Below the pieces are notes generated by a model, which made no database searches, had not been told where the DNA came from, and saw only the letters and a program-made list of their open reading frames with translations. Below are positions 47,344 through 58,974 of a DNA stretch of 64,000 nt, piece after piece. Made by a program: the position numbers and the translations under genes. Each line of letters starts with the position of its first letter. Position 1 is the stretch's first letter. Source of the DNA: Megamerina dolium (taxonomy: Eukaryota > Arthropoda > Insecta > Diptera > Megamerinidae); NCBI GenBank assembly GCA_963854835.1, contig OY978526.1, positions 46,191,140 through 46,255,139 on the forward strand, written 5' to 3'.

Positions 47344-47712
47344 GTGGGTGCCGTGGCTCAGTGGTTAGTGTGTTGGCCTTCTGATTTGTATTTCGTGGGT
47401 TCAATGGGTTCCTCGGCTGAAGCATAACAAATTTTATATCGATAAGATTTTTCTTTCGAATGGTACCCACCTGTCGGCAAGCAATTGGCAATTCTTCCGG
47501 CAGTAACAATTTGCCATGGAAAAGCTTCTAAGCGAACTCTGCGACAAAGCTCAGGAAAAATGATGTTGCAAGCATTCTGCCGGTCGGAACCGACTATAAT
47601 TAGTAGGTCTCTTCTAATACTGTCCGAAATTTAACACGTCCAACAGTAATGGAAGAGAAGCTCAGCCAACGAGCTCTTCGGGGCTTTAAGTGCCACATAT
47701 TTATTTATTTTT
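47344..47712 (+). mobile_element. tRNA-derived SINE, copy 3
   Basis: Head GTGGGTGCCGTGGCTCAGTG with intact A box. The B-box region is altered by a small change (GTGGGTTCAATGGGTTCC). The body matches copy 2, and the 3' end is GCTTTAAGTGCCACATA then (ATTT)n. It sits in the T-rich flank just right of the Helentron-type copy D, with a short T-rich duplication (ATTTTTTTAT-like) on both sides. Confidence 0.82.
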
Positions 47713-47719
47713 TTATGTT

Positions 47720-48955
47720 TTTATCGTGTATAGCTTAAAAAAACTTAGATGGCGTTCGTTAACCTGTGTGCGAACCACAACGAGCTAATACTTGCATGCA
47801 CCGAAATGCGAAACGAACTATTTCTAATTTAAACATCTGTGTGAAAATACAGTATTTCTGATTTAGTTAGAATTACAAATGAATTAATTTCAATTAATTG
47901 TGTTAAAAGTGATAATAACCCTTTGAAGACCAACTATTTTTTTAAATATTTTGCATATACGATAACTAAAATTTAAAAGGAAATTGTGTATGATATTTTT
48001 TCAACACTTTTTTGCAAAAATTTGGATATAGGTACTTGTATGTTGAACTTGTAATATTGTGCCATTTTAAGGTATTGAATTGAAATAGGCGTTTGACATC
48101 ATCACATCATAATTTTCAGAAAATCTATATTTTAACAAACATCAACTCATTATCAAACCTCAGTGGTTATGAGCTAAGCTCGTTGCTCGTTCTTAATATA
48201 AACATTCTCAGTTAAATGCATGATAATAAAGCAGAAATATTGTCAATATTTTAAATAACGTTCAAACTCAAATATAGAAGGGATATTATGGGGTTGTTAA
48301 TATATTTTGTAGATATATTTAAATTAATTTTGTATTGCATGTTATACGTTTCGTTTATCAAGAGATGGTTTTTAATTAACACATTTGAAGTCTTTTATAT
48401 TATGATTTAAATATAAACTTTTTTTAAGAATGTTTGCAATTCACGATTAGGCTTCTTAATAAAATTTACACAAAGTTGCGTAATTTTTGGACTATCTCTA
48501 GTGGTATCCTTGGGCAAAACTACCCTACCGACCCACATACCTATCTACAAGATTTGTGTAGCAAAATGGGCAAAGCACACGGCTACTTCTTGTGCATATT
48601 GTTTTTGCCCATTGACTTTTTTTGGTTCAAATTTCAATTTAATGTCAATTTCAAAATCAAAATTGTTGTATTGTTTGAAAACTGTTGACCCATAAAGCCG
48701 ATGTCTCGAATTAGGGTAGCCAGAATTAACTTCGGAGTGTCCAAAATGCATTACTGTCGCCGTTTTTTGTATGGGCAGTAATAATTCAAAACTTGAAATA
48801 ATGTGGGCCGTGAGCCGAATTCGGAAAAATAAAGTATTGACCAGAATTAGAAAAATGTAACAAAATGTTTAGCAATAAATTTATTAAATTTTCAATAAAT
48901 ATATTGTAATAAAAACATAAATATTTTTCTTATTTTCATCATGAATCATGGTTTA
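47720..48955. other. AT-rich DNA, no gene seen
   Basis: Two overlapping open frames of 64-84 codons around 48434-48695 match nothing known. They lie in a slightly less AT-rich patch (48480-48790). Confidence 0.4.
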
Positions 48956-48964
48956 ATTATTGTA

Positions 48965-49904
48965 TTAGATCTTCTCCCACGCACGACATTGTATGAAGCC
49001 CGTTGTATGGACTGAATGTCATCAAAAAAAGCATCCTTTCAACTTCAATTTCAGTTTTGGGAACAAAAAGAAGTCGCACAGTGCCAAATCAGGTGAATAC
49101 GGCGGGTGATTCAACACACAGACCTGATTCCGAGCCAAAAATTGACGAACATTGAGTGCTGTGTAACTCGGTGCATTATCGTGCAACAGAGACCAAGTTT
49201 TTGGATCGCGGTATTCTGGTCGAACACGACGGATTCTGGACATCAAACGCTTCAAAACTTCGAGGTAACATGCGGAAGTAACTGTTTGACTAGTTGAAAC
49301 AAATTCTTTGTGGATAATTCCTTTGCTATCGAAGAATGTGATGAGCATAGTTTCGATTTTTTATGGAACTTTTCGCGTTTTTTTGGCTTGTGGTGAGTTT
49401 TTTGATTTCTATTCCGCACTTTGACGCTTGGTTTCTGGATCGTATTGGAAACACCCGTAACAATTGTTTTCAGGAAGTTTAGATCATTTTCTGCAGCTGC
49501 AACCATATCTCTAGAATGACTGACTCTCATTAATTTTTGGTCCTTGGTCAATGTGTGTGGAACAAATCTCGCGCAGACCTTTGTTTTGCCTCGTGAAGAA
49601 TGAGTCGGATAGTTTCTCTGTTGATATTTAAGGCCTCTTCCATCATTTTTACTGAAGCATTGCGGTCATCTGTAATAAAATCACGACCTTTCTGGATCGC
49701 TTCCGGCGTCCGCACTGAAATTGGCCTTTCTTCTTTTATTTCATCTGCCAGCGACTCTCTGCCATCCACAAACCGTTTATGCCATATAAAAACATTTGAT
49801 CTTGATAAACAAGAATTGCCATACGCTTGCTGCATCATCCCGAATGTTTCTGATGCACTTTTACCAATTTTTGCGTGGAATTTAATGACCGCTCTTTGCT
49901 CCAT
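48965..49904 (-). pseudogene. mariner transposase pseudogene lacking the first catalytic Asp
   Basis: Starts at 49904 as MEQRAVIKFHAKIGKSASET with helix-turn-helix SETFGMMQQAYGNSCLSRSN, FIWHKRFVDGRES, and a second DNA-binding part ending RETIRLILHEA. After a frameshift it reads DQKLMRVSHSRDMVAAAEND and LNFLKTIVTG. At that point about 14 bases are missing, removing the DETW block with the first catalytic Asp. The rest shows MLITFFDSKGIIHKEFVST, SLLHDNAPSYTA (second Asp) and NHPPYSPDLALCDFFLFP (third Asp), then KLKLKGCFF, where one extra T shifts the frame. Only IQSIQRAS follows before homology ends, so the final ~35 residues are lost. Confidence 0.85.
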
Positions 49905-49949
49905 GTTAAAATTTCAACATCAAACGATCACGTGTTTTGTAAAATGATT

Positions 49950-50838
49950 GTCATTAAACATTAAATATCTACCAAATGCCAGTTAGTAGAGGAAGGTTGA
50001 AGCTTCAAAACGCATGTACCCACATATAGATGACGCTCTTGGTTGCTGAGGTATGGTTCGAGTCTTAACACTCGAGTCTTGTCGCTCCTTGTATAATATA
50101 TTGTTTATATACAATATAATATTTATTAAATAAGTGCTTTGAACAAAATTGAAAAAAAAAGAGTAAATGACATGAGTATCAGATATTGTATAAAATGTCC
50201 GCCCTAATGAACATACTATTGTATATTTAGGTTTATAGATTCGGAACACATTACCATATCTTTACTGATTTAAAGTACACAATAATAGTTGTGGCTTTAT
50301 AGAAATGTTCTACTTTCTATATATTACTTAATAAAAAATTCTGAAAATGAAAAAAATTTACAAACTACATTTGTCTCGGTTTAAACATTTTAAGGTGATT
50401 TGAATTCATAAACACGAGGTACTCATAATAACGAAATTATACCAAAATTCAAGAGAATTATCTAAATGTTACTTACAGGATTTCTAAGCTACTTTCATAA
50501 TAATTGCGAATGTTTTCATCACAATAACCATAAATCATGATACTAATATGATATCATTATTTTAAATGCTTTCAATAAATTTTGAATAATTCATTGGTGT
50601 GAGTTTAATCTCTCCGTGTGCTCTTAGCAGTTGACTAACTATTCAGATGACAGATAGACGGTAGGGTGTAACAATAGTAGAAGGGATACCAATTAAATGA
50701 GATTAAAAGCGGCTAATGTTACTATCGATTATTAAATATTTATTTTCGTATGATTTTGTTTTAAAAGTAATTTTAAACATTTTTCTAACAATAATGCTTA
50801 CGGTATAGAATATACCGCAATTGAAATATTTTTGGTTG
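49950..50838. other. AT-rich DNA, no gene seen
   Basis: No supported feature. Confidence 0.45.
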
Positions 50839-50848
50839 CTTAAGAAAT

Positions 50849-51210
50849 GTGGGTGCCGAGGCTCAGTGGTTAGTGTGTTGGCCTTCTGATCTGTAGGTCG
50901 TGGTTCAATCCCCGGCTCATTCATCACAAATTTAATATCGAAAAGATTTTTCTTTCGAACGGTACCCACCTGTCGGCAAGCAATTGGCAATTCTTCCGAC
51001 AGTAACAACTTGCCATGAAAAAGCGTCTAAAAGAACTCTGTGACAAAGCTCAGAAAAAGTGATGTAACAAGGGTTCTGCCGTTCGGAACCGGCTAAAATA
51101 AGTAGGTCCCTTCTAATACTGTCCAAAATTTAACACGCACAATAGTAATTGAAGAGAAGCTCGGCCAATGAGCCTTTCGGGGCTTTAAGTGCCACATATT
51201 TATTTATTTT
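50849..51210 (+). mobile_element. tRNA-derived SINE, copy 4
   Basis: Head GTGGGTGCCGAGGCTCAGTG with A box, B box GGTCGTGGTTCAATCCCCGG fully preserved, body as in copy 2, 3' end TTTAAGTGCCACATA and (ATTT)n. It is flanked by a perfect 9-base duplication TTAAGAAAT at 50840-50848 and 51211-51219. Length 362 bp. It is one of the best-preserved copies. Confidence 0.88.
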
Positions 51211-51221
51211 TTAAGAAATTT

Positions 51222-51259
51222 ATCTAATAACCAATTTGCTGATAAGTTGGTTATTAGAT
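51222..51259. repeat. Perfect 13-bp hairpin
   Basis: ATCTAATAACCAA at 51222-51234 is perfectly complementary to TTGGTTATTAGAT at 51247-51259, with a 12-base loop. It lies three bases after the SINE target duplication. Confidence 0.85.
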
Positions 51260-51264
51260 ATGCA

Positions 51265-53030
51265 TATTTATTTAATGTCACTGAATTATGGCATAAATGA
51301 GTTTTCAGACTATATCGCCATACAAAAAAGAACAATTAGCACAAAAATATCCTCAAAAATCATTTTATTTCTAAAGAGAGAAATGCCCAACTTATCTATT
51401 ATAAACATTTATGCTATTGTCGCAGCAAATGATATACTCCTGAATGTATATGATTAAAAATGATAAGATTATTGAACGTTAATCATAAAATTTTAATTTG
51501 AAAATCATATTCTAACCATTTTCAATATTACACTGTTGCTTCAATGCAATAAAAACCAAAAGAGAACAGCAATTTCAACAGTACCTTCAGTAAAAAGTAA
51601 ATAAAAATTGCCCAACCACAAAATGTCCCACTTCATGACAGGAGTCACGGCGACCCTATTTTTGTTGTTCTTTTCTTTTTTCTAAAGCGTACTTATCAAT
51701 TATGTGAAATCTTAATGTAGGTTGCAAACACCATAAACGTCGTTAGTGGCAAAGTCTAAAATAAAACACAACAGCAAAAAACTGTAGGTTTTGTTTAGAT
51801 AACAAAGTTCTACGAACTTAGCTTGCGGTTGGATTTTGTAGCAAATGGCAGCCTTTTTTTTCTGTTTATTTTACAGTTTCCTTCTTCATTTGTGTTGATA
51901 ATACAGACGACTACGTGTATGAAAAAATATGTTAATGTGTTGTTTTGTTGAAGTTTTAAATTAATTGGTTAGAATGTAGCTAGATGTGAGCAACTTTGAT
52001 ATGCAAGTCGCTTAAAAAGTGAGCCTACCACGCACACATTTCGCCCAGTTAACGCACTTGGAGTATACAGAGAGTAAAAATGCTAAGGCAGTATATGTGA
52101 AATATTTGACGTCATACGCTTATTTTTTAGTGAATTTTGAACACCGAAAATATCTATTCACTTTCCATATACATATGCCCTCTCATATTTATTTTTAAGA
52201 AGTACACGGATGAACAGAAGGACACCTTTAAATCGACCGTGGAAGCGCCACTGATAAGGAATATATAGATCAGATACTTTCCTAGTATATATTCGGAGTT
52301 TCTTTACAGTGATTATAAACATCTGATCATCAAATAACTACATATACATATATTACTATATATTTACTTGGCTCCTTTAAACATTGAACTTTTTGCATTA
52401 CACTCCAAAACATGATCAATCAAAACTTTTAAATTCCCAAAATACGTACGAAACAATTTAACAATGATTTATTGACCATTTTTATTAGTCCCTAATTAAA
52501 TTTATATTTCTATACATATATTGTATGTTATATACTTAAATGTATACTCATATTTACATGGTTGAGTTCATGTCAAGCATAGTCAAAATAAAACGCCTCT
52601 TCACTTTGACAAATGATGTCAGCAACTTTTGAAATATTGTTGATATTACTCGAAAGTAAATAAGCGTAAAAACACATACTGACGCGCATATGCATGTGCT
52701 TGTGCTTATATATTAAAGTCATCCAAGGAAAAAACATTTGAGGAGTAAAACGACACTGCTAAGAAAAGTACTTGACTTTTATTCATACACTTATTTACGT
52801 ATGTGTATACGTAGTAGCACTAAATGTACTTTTATTTTGTATTCTGTTTTGTTTTTATTCTTCTGGTTGCCAATGTGGCGGCGAGTATTAAAAATGTCAA
52901 CGAATGATGTGCACCGAAATTCACTTTTACGGAAGTTACGCAAAGCAAACAAAATTACTTAAAGGATAAAGTTAAACTATTTAGATTTTGTTGAATTATA
53001 TTATTTTTTTAGTAGTAAACCTCCTTCATA
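51265..53030. other. AT-rich DNA, no gene seen
   Basis: Small open frames (51236-51457, 52738-52962) lack any recognisable domain. No repeat is shared with the rest of the window. Confidence 0.45.
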
Positions 53031-53149
53031 AGAGTGACCGACAAGAACACAGACGATGTTATATTGATTGCCATCCTCTTGAACATCGCAGCTTTTTTGA
53101 AGATCTTGCTAAAAGCCTTTCCTTCATATGTACATACTGGGATGTCATG

Positions 53150-53263
53150 TTGGTTCAAAAATTGGCTCAGAGGTGTTTTGCATCAAAAGATAATCACTTC
53201 TTTAGAGATGGAATCATCAAATTGCCTGAAACATGGGTAAATGTCATAGCATACTTCGAATAA
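53150..53263 (+). pseudogene. mariner transposase C-terminal fragment
   Basis: The frame ends RCFASKDNHFFRDGIIKLPE followed by TWVNVIAYFE and a stop. It fits the last 30 residues of mariner transposases, which share the FA-K---F---GI-KLP-W pattern; the mariner at 18136 retains only the corresponding KLPSKWQQVM segment. Weakly similar sequence may extend back to about 53035. No catalytic residues remain. A SINE lies about ten bases downstream. Confidence 0.55.
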
Positions 53264-53274
53264 TATTACTGTGT

Positions 53275-53492
53275 ATGGGTGCCGTAGCTCAGTGGTTATT
53301 ACGTTGACCTTCTGACCTGTAGGTCGGGGGTTCAATCTCCGGCTGAAGCATACATTTAATATCGTAAAGGTTTTTCTCAGCTCAGAACCGGCTAATATAA
53401 ATAGGTCCATTCTAATACTGTCCAAAATTGAATACACACAACAGTACTGGAACGAAGCTCGGCCAAGGAGCCCTTTGGAGCTTATAAGTTTT
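53275..53492 (+). mobile_element. tRNA-derived SINE, copy 5 (internally deleted)
   Basis: Head GGGTGCCGTAGCTCAGTGG and B box GTCGGGGGTTCAATCTCCGG are intact. The body is cut from TTTTTCT to CTCAGAACCGGCTAATATAA, losing about 140 bases. The 3' end is altered (GGAGCTTATAAGTTTTTTTT). No clear target duplication. Confidence 0.8.
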
Positions 53493-53499
53493 TTTTATT

Positions 53500-54040
53500 G
53501 TACAATAAAATATGCTTCAAATAAATATTAATGTTTGATTAAAAAACCGAAATTTAAATTTGATTTTACCTGAACTGCTGTGTGTTTCAGTCATTTTGGC
53601 TATACTTTTTCCTTTTACTCGATAAATTTGGTTACCTGCTGTGTTATCAAAAAGTGTCGCAAATGCCTCAAGCGCAACCAATGTTACGTATAATACTTGT
53701 TTTGCCCTTAAAAGTGGGATAAAAGTCAAAAGAATTTAATTGGCTATTAATAAAATTGTTTTCAGTTTACTAGGGATTTTCGGGATTTAAGAAAGATCAG
53801 GATCCCGGAATCGACATCACTGGCACATACGTACCAATGAGACAGTGATCTTTTACTAAATCTATCGCAGTTGAAATTGCATGACAATTGATTAAAACAA
53901 CCTTGATGAAATACTTTAATATTATTCCGATTAAATAATGTATCTCAAGTTCATTAGTCATTCAATTTTCTCGAAATATCTCTTCGGTAAATACCACACT
54001 GCTTATTCAGAAATAATTAGAAGTAGGGAGCGAAAATATT
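53500..54040. other. AT-rich DNA, no gene seen
   Basis: No supported feature. Confidence 0.4.
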
Positions 54041-54041
54041 G

Positions 54042-54399
54042 CAAGAAGTACGTGAACTGAAAACTATCAGAAACTTTTAAATGGACATTCAGAGTACGCA
54101 ATTGACAGCTGGATTTATTTGTTCGCCAACGGTTTTACTATCGAAAACTGTTAACAGTTGTTTAACGTTTTTTTGTTAGCGAACACGCCTATTATTTTAT
54201 AAGTTGCATCGAGAAAAAATTCACAATAGAAAACTGCTATTAATTTTCAGCAGTATTGCTATCGAAAATTGCCCTAATCCTCTTTAATTTTGAGAATTAA
54301 CTCTAGAGCTAATGTGGATTAGCTGCAGTTAATGCCCGAGTTAATTCGAATTAACTAGTTAATCTGGATTAACGCTGCCGTCTGTCTAGGTTATTAGAC
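54042..54399 (-). repeat. Unclassified dispersed ~350-bp repeat, copy 2
   Basis: Inverted partner of 13630-13974 across its entire length (CAAGAAGTACGTGAACTGAA at the left, CCGTCTGTCTAGGTTATTAG at the right). No open frame. Confidence 0.7.
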
Positions 54400-54452
54400 A
54401 TTCAAAGCTCTGTTTTCTTACAAAATAGTTACAACCACACTCAACCGAATAT

Positions 54453-54802
54453 ATATATGTAGCACCTTAAAGCCCCGAAGTGCTCATTGGCCGAGCTTCT
54501 CTTCCATTACTGTTGTGTGTGTTAAATTTTGGACAGTATTAGAAGAGACCTACTTATTTTAGCCGGTTCCGAATGGCAGAACCCTTGTGACATCACTTTT
54601 TCTGAGCTTTGTCACAGAGTTCTCTTAGAAGCTTTTTCATGGCAAGTTGTTACTGTCGGAAGAATTGCCAATTGCTTGCCGACAGGTGGATACCGTTCGA
54701 GAGAAAAATCTTTTCCATATTAAATTTGTTATGTATCAGCCGGGGATTGAACCACGACCTACAGATCAGAAGGCCAACACACTAACCACTGAGCCACGGC
54801 AC
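54453..54802 (-). mobile_element. tRNA-derived SINE, copy 6
   Basis: Minus-strand copy with complete A and B boxes at the right end and the 3' end at the left (GTGCTACATATATAT, slightly changed). It is flanked by a perfect 15-base target-site duplication CACTCAACCGAATAT at 54438-54452 and 54803-54817, the clearest proof in this window that the family moves by retroposition. Confidence 0.9.
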
Positions 54803-54819
54803 CACTCAACCGAATATGA

Positions 54820-56220
54820 TCAGATAAATTAATGTGCCTCATTTTACTTAAGAAAAATTTGTAAAAAAGGACTAAGCATTTCTGTTCATAATTTGAGTTA
54901 TATGAGTTGCAACAAAGTGCCATAATATCCCAAATTATGCTCTAAGAATGAGAGATAAACTAAAAAATAAGAAAATAATGAACATCTGACAAGCTCTTAG
55001 TGACTAAAGCTCTTTCCTACAACCACGATAACTTTGTGTCTATATTTTACCACTTTTTTTTACTTAACTATATTGAAATATATGATATATTGTATATTCC
55101 TTCGTAAAAACTTACTTACATATGTGTGCGTATTGACTACATACAATTACATTCAATTTTATAGGATATTTTGTAAATGTTGTACAAAAGCCTTCAAAAC
55201 TCTAACAACATTCAATAGTGGTCGTTTGTGTATTGCTAACATTGTATATGTGTTCCTGTTAATCGAGTCTGAACCATAATATTGAAGTGCTTGTGGTTTA
55301 ATCTGAAGAAGTGCTTATGTACGTGCTGCGACTTTTAATGAGACATCATAATTGCACTGCATATATTGTATACCAAGAACTGAATTTTTGGTAGTAAGAG
55401 GCAAGAGACAGTTAAAGCTTCTTACTATGGCGATGTTAATATTTGAACAAATATTCAATGACATTACAACGAAATTATTTCCATTTTATCTTTGGTATTC
55501 CATTCTCATCTCACTTCAGATAACTTTTCTTCTGTTTTAAGCACAAACATGAACAACTTATTCGTGTATTATTCTAATATTGTAAATTATTTTGAATTGC
55601 AGTTTACTTTACATAAGTACCTATCTAAGAGCTAATTTTATTATTGTATTTAATTCTATTCATTTGACATATTCTTTTGAAAGAAACCATCAACACATCA
55701 TGATATTAGGACATGAAGCGCTAGCGAGATGTATGTATAAGTTGTAAGAACACTTAAAACTAACAAAACCGTTTACTTACAACATGAAATGTAATCGATT
55801 AATTCAAGTAAATTAAAATTTAATTAACTTCAGGTCACATAGAGCAAGAAGTGATTGGGTATAAAAGCATTGTGCACTTTAGATAAATTGAACTACGAGA
55901 CTAATTTAATATTTACTATCCTCCATATAATATTAATACATATGTACTCAGTAGTATGCGTATGTTTGTATATGTGCATTCATGCTAGTCACGTTTTGGC
56001 TGCATATGCGATTGCAGGGGTAAATGAATTTTCATTATGGACGATTGAGGTTGTACGAAAATTTAAGTAATCTTCGGTTGATGTAACTTTTGAGTAAGAT
56101 TTAAAAAATTAGGAATGCCAAGTAAAGATTAGATCAAAACAGAAAGACTGCTCATTTTTTTAAATTAAAGACATTAAAGACTACAAAAAGTTCCAAGAGT
56201 TCCACGTTTCCCTTAACATT
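54820..56220. other. AT-rich DNA, no gene seen
   Basis: Several short open frames, none with recognisable content. Confidence 0.45.
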
Positions 56221-56224
56221 AACT

Positions 56225-56445
56225 CGCTTACTTACTTATGTCCGTGTCGGTATACAGGTTATTCGATAATCGTCATCAAAGCAAATAGGTCCCAAGATCA
56301 TGCATAGGACTTTTCCTCAAAAACTTCTAACATTCCCTCATCTGAGGTGGAAATTGTCTAGGCTTCGGCGTAAAGACAGACATGATGAGAGGCTTCTAAA
56401 GTGTAGTTTTCGTTTTTCGATTTCTCAATTGCTTACTTAAGCCAG
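56225..56445 (-). pseudogene. RTE-like retrotransposon 3' fragment (copy 5)
   Basis: Matches 29720-29930 of copy 2 (GCAAATAGGTCC-AAGATC, AAAACTTC-A-CATTC, GGTGGAAATTGT, TTCTCAATTGCTTACTT). The 3' end (left) shows CTTACTTACTTATG, the family's tandem-repeat tail, joined by a deletion to the body. No open frame. Confidence 0.65.
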
Positions 56446-56449
56446 CGGT

Positions 56450-58680
56450 TCATAGAATCCGCCATTCGTTGGTTATTCTAACTGACAGCTAAGTTGAAAT
56501 ACATACAAATTAATAATACGTATTAAGTCCTGCCCAATCAGTACGTCTCTGTCAACTTGACGTAAAAAAGTTGTGTATTGCTCATCCTCCGACGCAAAGT
56601 GTGACATCTATCAGCTTATTCTAATGCATAGTTTTAAACAGTAATGTGTTTTCCAAGATGCCAGGACTATGGACACACAGACAGGTTCACCGTAAGACTT
56701 ATTTAAACCGTCATTCAGGTGCTTGATTCCATCACATTCGCATATGTTCCCTCTCTCTCTCCACGCACATATAATTTTCAAATGGTAGGTAAGTTATTTT
56801 GTTGTAAGATATTTTTTAAACAAAATTACAGTTAGGAGACTTTTTGTTGGGTCATTGCTACAGATGAAAGAAGAGAAGATTTAACAAACTTGTAAAATAA
56901 TAGTGCTGCTATAAAGTAAAAGAATATAAAAAATACTTTACTCATATCAACATCCGCCAGTCATTGAAAATGCCAATGGATTTCATTTAAATATTGTGAA
57001 ATTACTTTATATATGCAAATTTCAGCAAACTATTTACCATAATCGTATTCCGTCGTCTATAATTCTACTGCTGTGACCGCCTAGTATATTTAATGAATAA
57101 CCCGATGGCATATATTCTATTAGTAACTCATTTCAGTTCAACTAAGTAGATACAATTCACAATATGATATTGTATTACAAAAGTAACGTCAAATGCTAGA
57201 AGAGATATGGATATGATAGCTTACTCAACACAACATCCTTATGCTCCCAAGTTTTCATCATCATTAGGTAATATCGTATTAAGTAGAATCGTTAAGTAGT
57301 ATTATGACCTTGATTACATTACATCACTGCACTATGTACGCACATATTTACTCGCAATTAAAATTTATGTAGTTTGGCTCTAGGACAATTTTTGTACTTA
57401 TAGATCATCCAAATGCAATAGTATCGCCGAAAGCAAACAATTCTATCAATATTGATTTTAAGACATTGCTCTAAGCGCGTAAAATATTTGGCATTTAGCG
57501 AAATACTCCCTACCATTTGTTGATCATTTAAAGTTCACCCTTCAACCCATTGCAAAGTTGTTACAAAGTGTCTATATAATTTACTTAAAATAATATTCTC
57601 GTGCATAAGTAGGGTTCTGCAAGGGTCACTGAGTTTTGTGTAAGTACTTACATCATTCATATTACATATTCGCCAACACCAATTCATTTGGCACGCACCC
57701 ACACATTCGGGAATATATGTATGTATGTAGGTACTATAGAGTAGCAACGTTGGTGATGCCATTATTAATAATATATAAGTAAATAAATAAGTTAGTGAAT
57801 ACATGAAAGCATTAAATGTTGCGAATGTCATAATTTTAATTTTATAAGTGTGGGTGGATGCCATCAAAATAATATTGACTTATGACCCAACGCGTGTCAA
57901 TAATACAAATTTGGAATAAATTATTTATGCGAAAATGATCAAAATATTGCAGGAATTTTAAATACGATTAACTTCAAGCAGAAATCCATTTTACGAATTT
58001 ATAAATTATTTAAATTGTACAAAAGCGAACAAAATTTAATTGGAACAAAATCAAAGGTGAAATTTTCATGACATGAAAATCATTACATAACAATTTATGC
58101 AGATATGCCAACAGTATATAAAAATTGGGAAAGGTTCGCAATTTATTGCGGAGAGCAAGTTAATTAAACTGGTTATTCCGATTTCACCTTAACTCTGGAT
58201 TTTATTTTATAGGGAGATCTAAAGGTAACACTATTTTTAAAATTCTACATAAAAAATATAAAATTGTTATGGTGGGGATTTTGTGCTTTTTGGAAAGCTT
58301 AATAAATTTTGTTTACCAGTGGCGTTGCCAGGATTTTGGCAAAGGGACATAAGAAAAAAGCTTAACGAATAATTTTTAAATTTCTCTATATTATATTTCT
58401 TTTTTAACAAGTCCATCGGTCAAGGGAGGATCTATCACCTTGATCTCCCCTCGCCTCTACTGTTTACACAGTGCCATATCTGAACATTTTCCTTAACCAT
58501 TATCTATGCTAAATTAATTTTCTGTTTTTATGAAAACCATTTTTATACGCCGGGAATATCAAAAATCTATATAAAAATCTGTGGGTCATATTGCAAATGA
58601 TTTAGGAAAAATAAAATTAATAAATAAAATAATAAATAAATAAAAATCGTAGTGTAAATATACTTCAACAATAACAAAAT
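56450..58680. other. AT-rich DNA, no gene seen
   Basis: An open frame of 110 codons at 57535-57867 (minus) is hydrophobic in part but matches nothing. CAGTGGCG at 58319 resembles a hAT-type transposon end; no partner end was found. Confidence 0.4.
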
Positions 58681-58683
58681 TTC

Positions 58684-58970
58684 ATGAGTTTTGAAAAAAT
58701 ATGGGAAGTCGTTCATTTCAATGAAAACAGTAAGCAGCCTTCTCTCAACGATCCTAATCCAGAGAGGCTTTTTCTTCTGCTTCGTATTATTAAATGCCTT
58801 AATTCAACATTTGGAAGCGTTGCGAAAAATTAGAGATTGTGCCTAGGTGAGTAAATTTGTTCCGCAAAGTTTAGAAACTACATGAAACAATATTTGTCAA
58901 ATATGCCAATTGGGGATTTAAATTTTAGGTACTTTACGACATCACAAGATATGCTTACATTTTAAATTGG
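58684..58970 (+). pseudogene. piggyBac-like transposase fragment
   Basis: The frame MSFEKIWEVVHFNENSKQPS, NDPNPERLFLLLRIIKCLNS, TFGSVAKN, stop, RLCLGE, stop, ICSAKFRNYMKQYLSNMP follows the order of piggyBac-type transposases: an F-IW--LHFNDNS block, the RL-K-RP-ID-LN block, then the R-C-DEQ block. The catalytic Asp expected in the last block (normally DE) reads GE here. Homology fades after about 58960. Two stops and both ends missing make it a relic. A GGTGAGT near 58846 looks like a splice donor but falls inside this homology. Confidence 0.65.
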
Positions 58971-58974
58971 ACAT

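Noticed and set aside
48519..48722. CTACCCTA / TAGGGTAG inverted pair as possible transposon ends
   Set aside because: Only 8 bases match and no target duplication is visible.
54529..54832. Recurring short frames such as MDSIRRDLLILAGSE in several places
   Set aside because: They fall inside SINE copies and recur only because the SINE recurs; pol III-type elements do not encode proteins.
57535..57867. 110-codon minus-strand frame with hydrophobic stretches
   Set aside because: Low-complexity AT-rich translation, no signal of a real membrane protein family.
58840..58930. Splice donor (GGTGAGT) and acceptor (TTTTAG) suggesting a host intron
   Set aside because: The sequence between them continues the piggyBac-like homology, so splicing is not needed to explain it.
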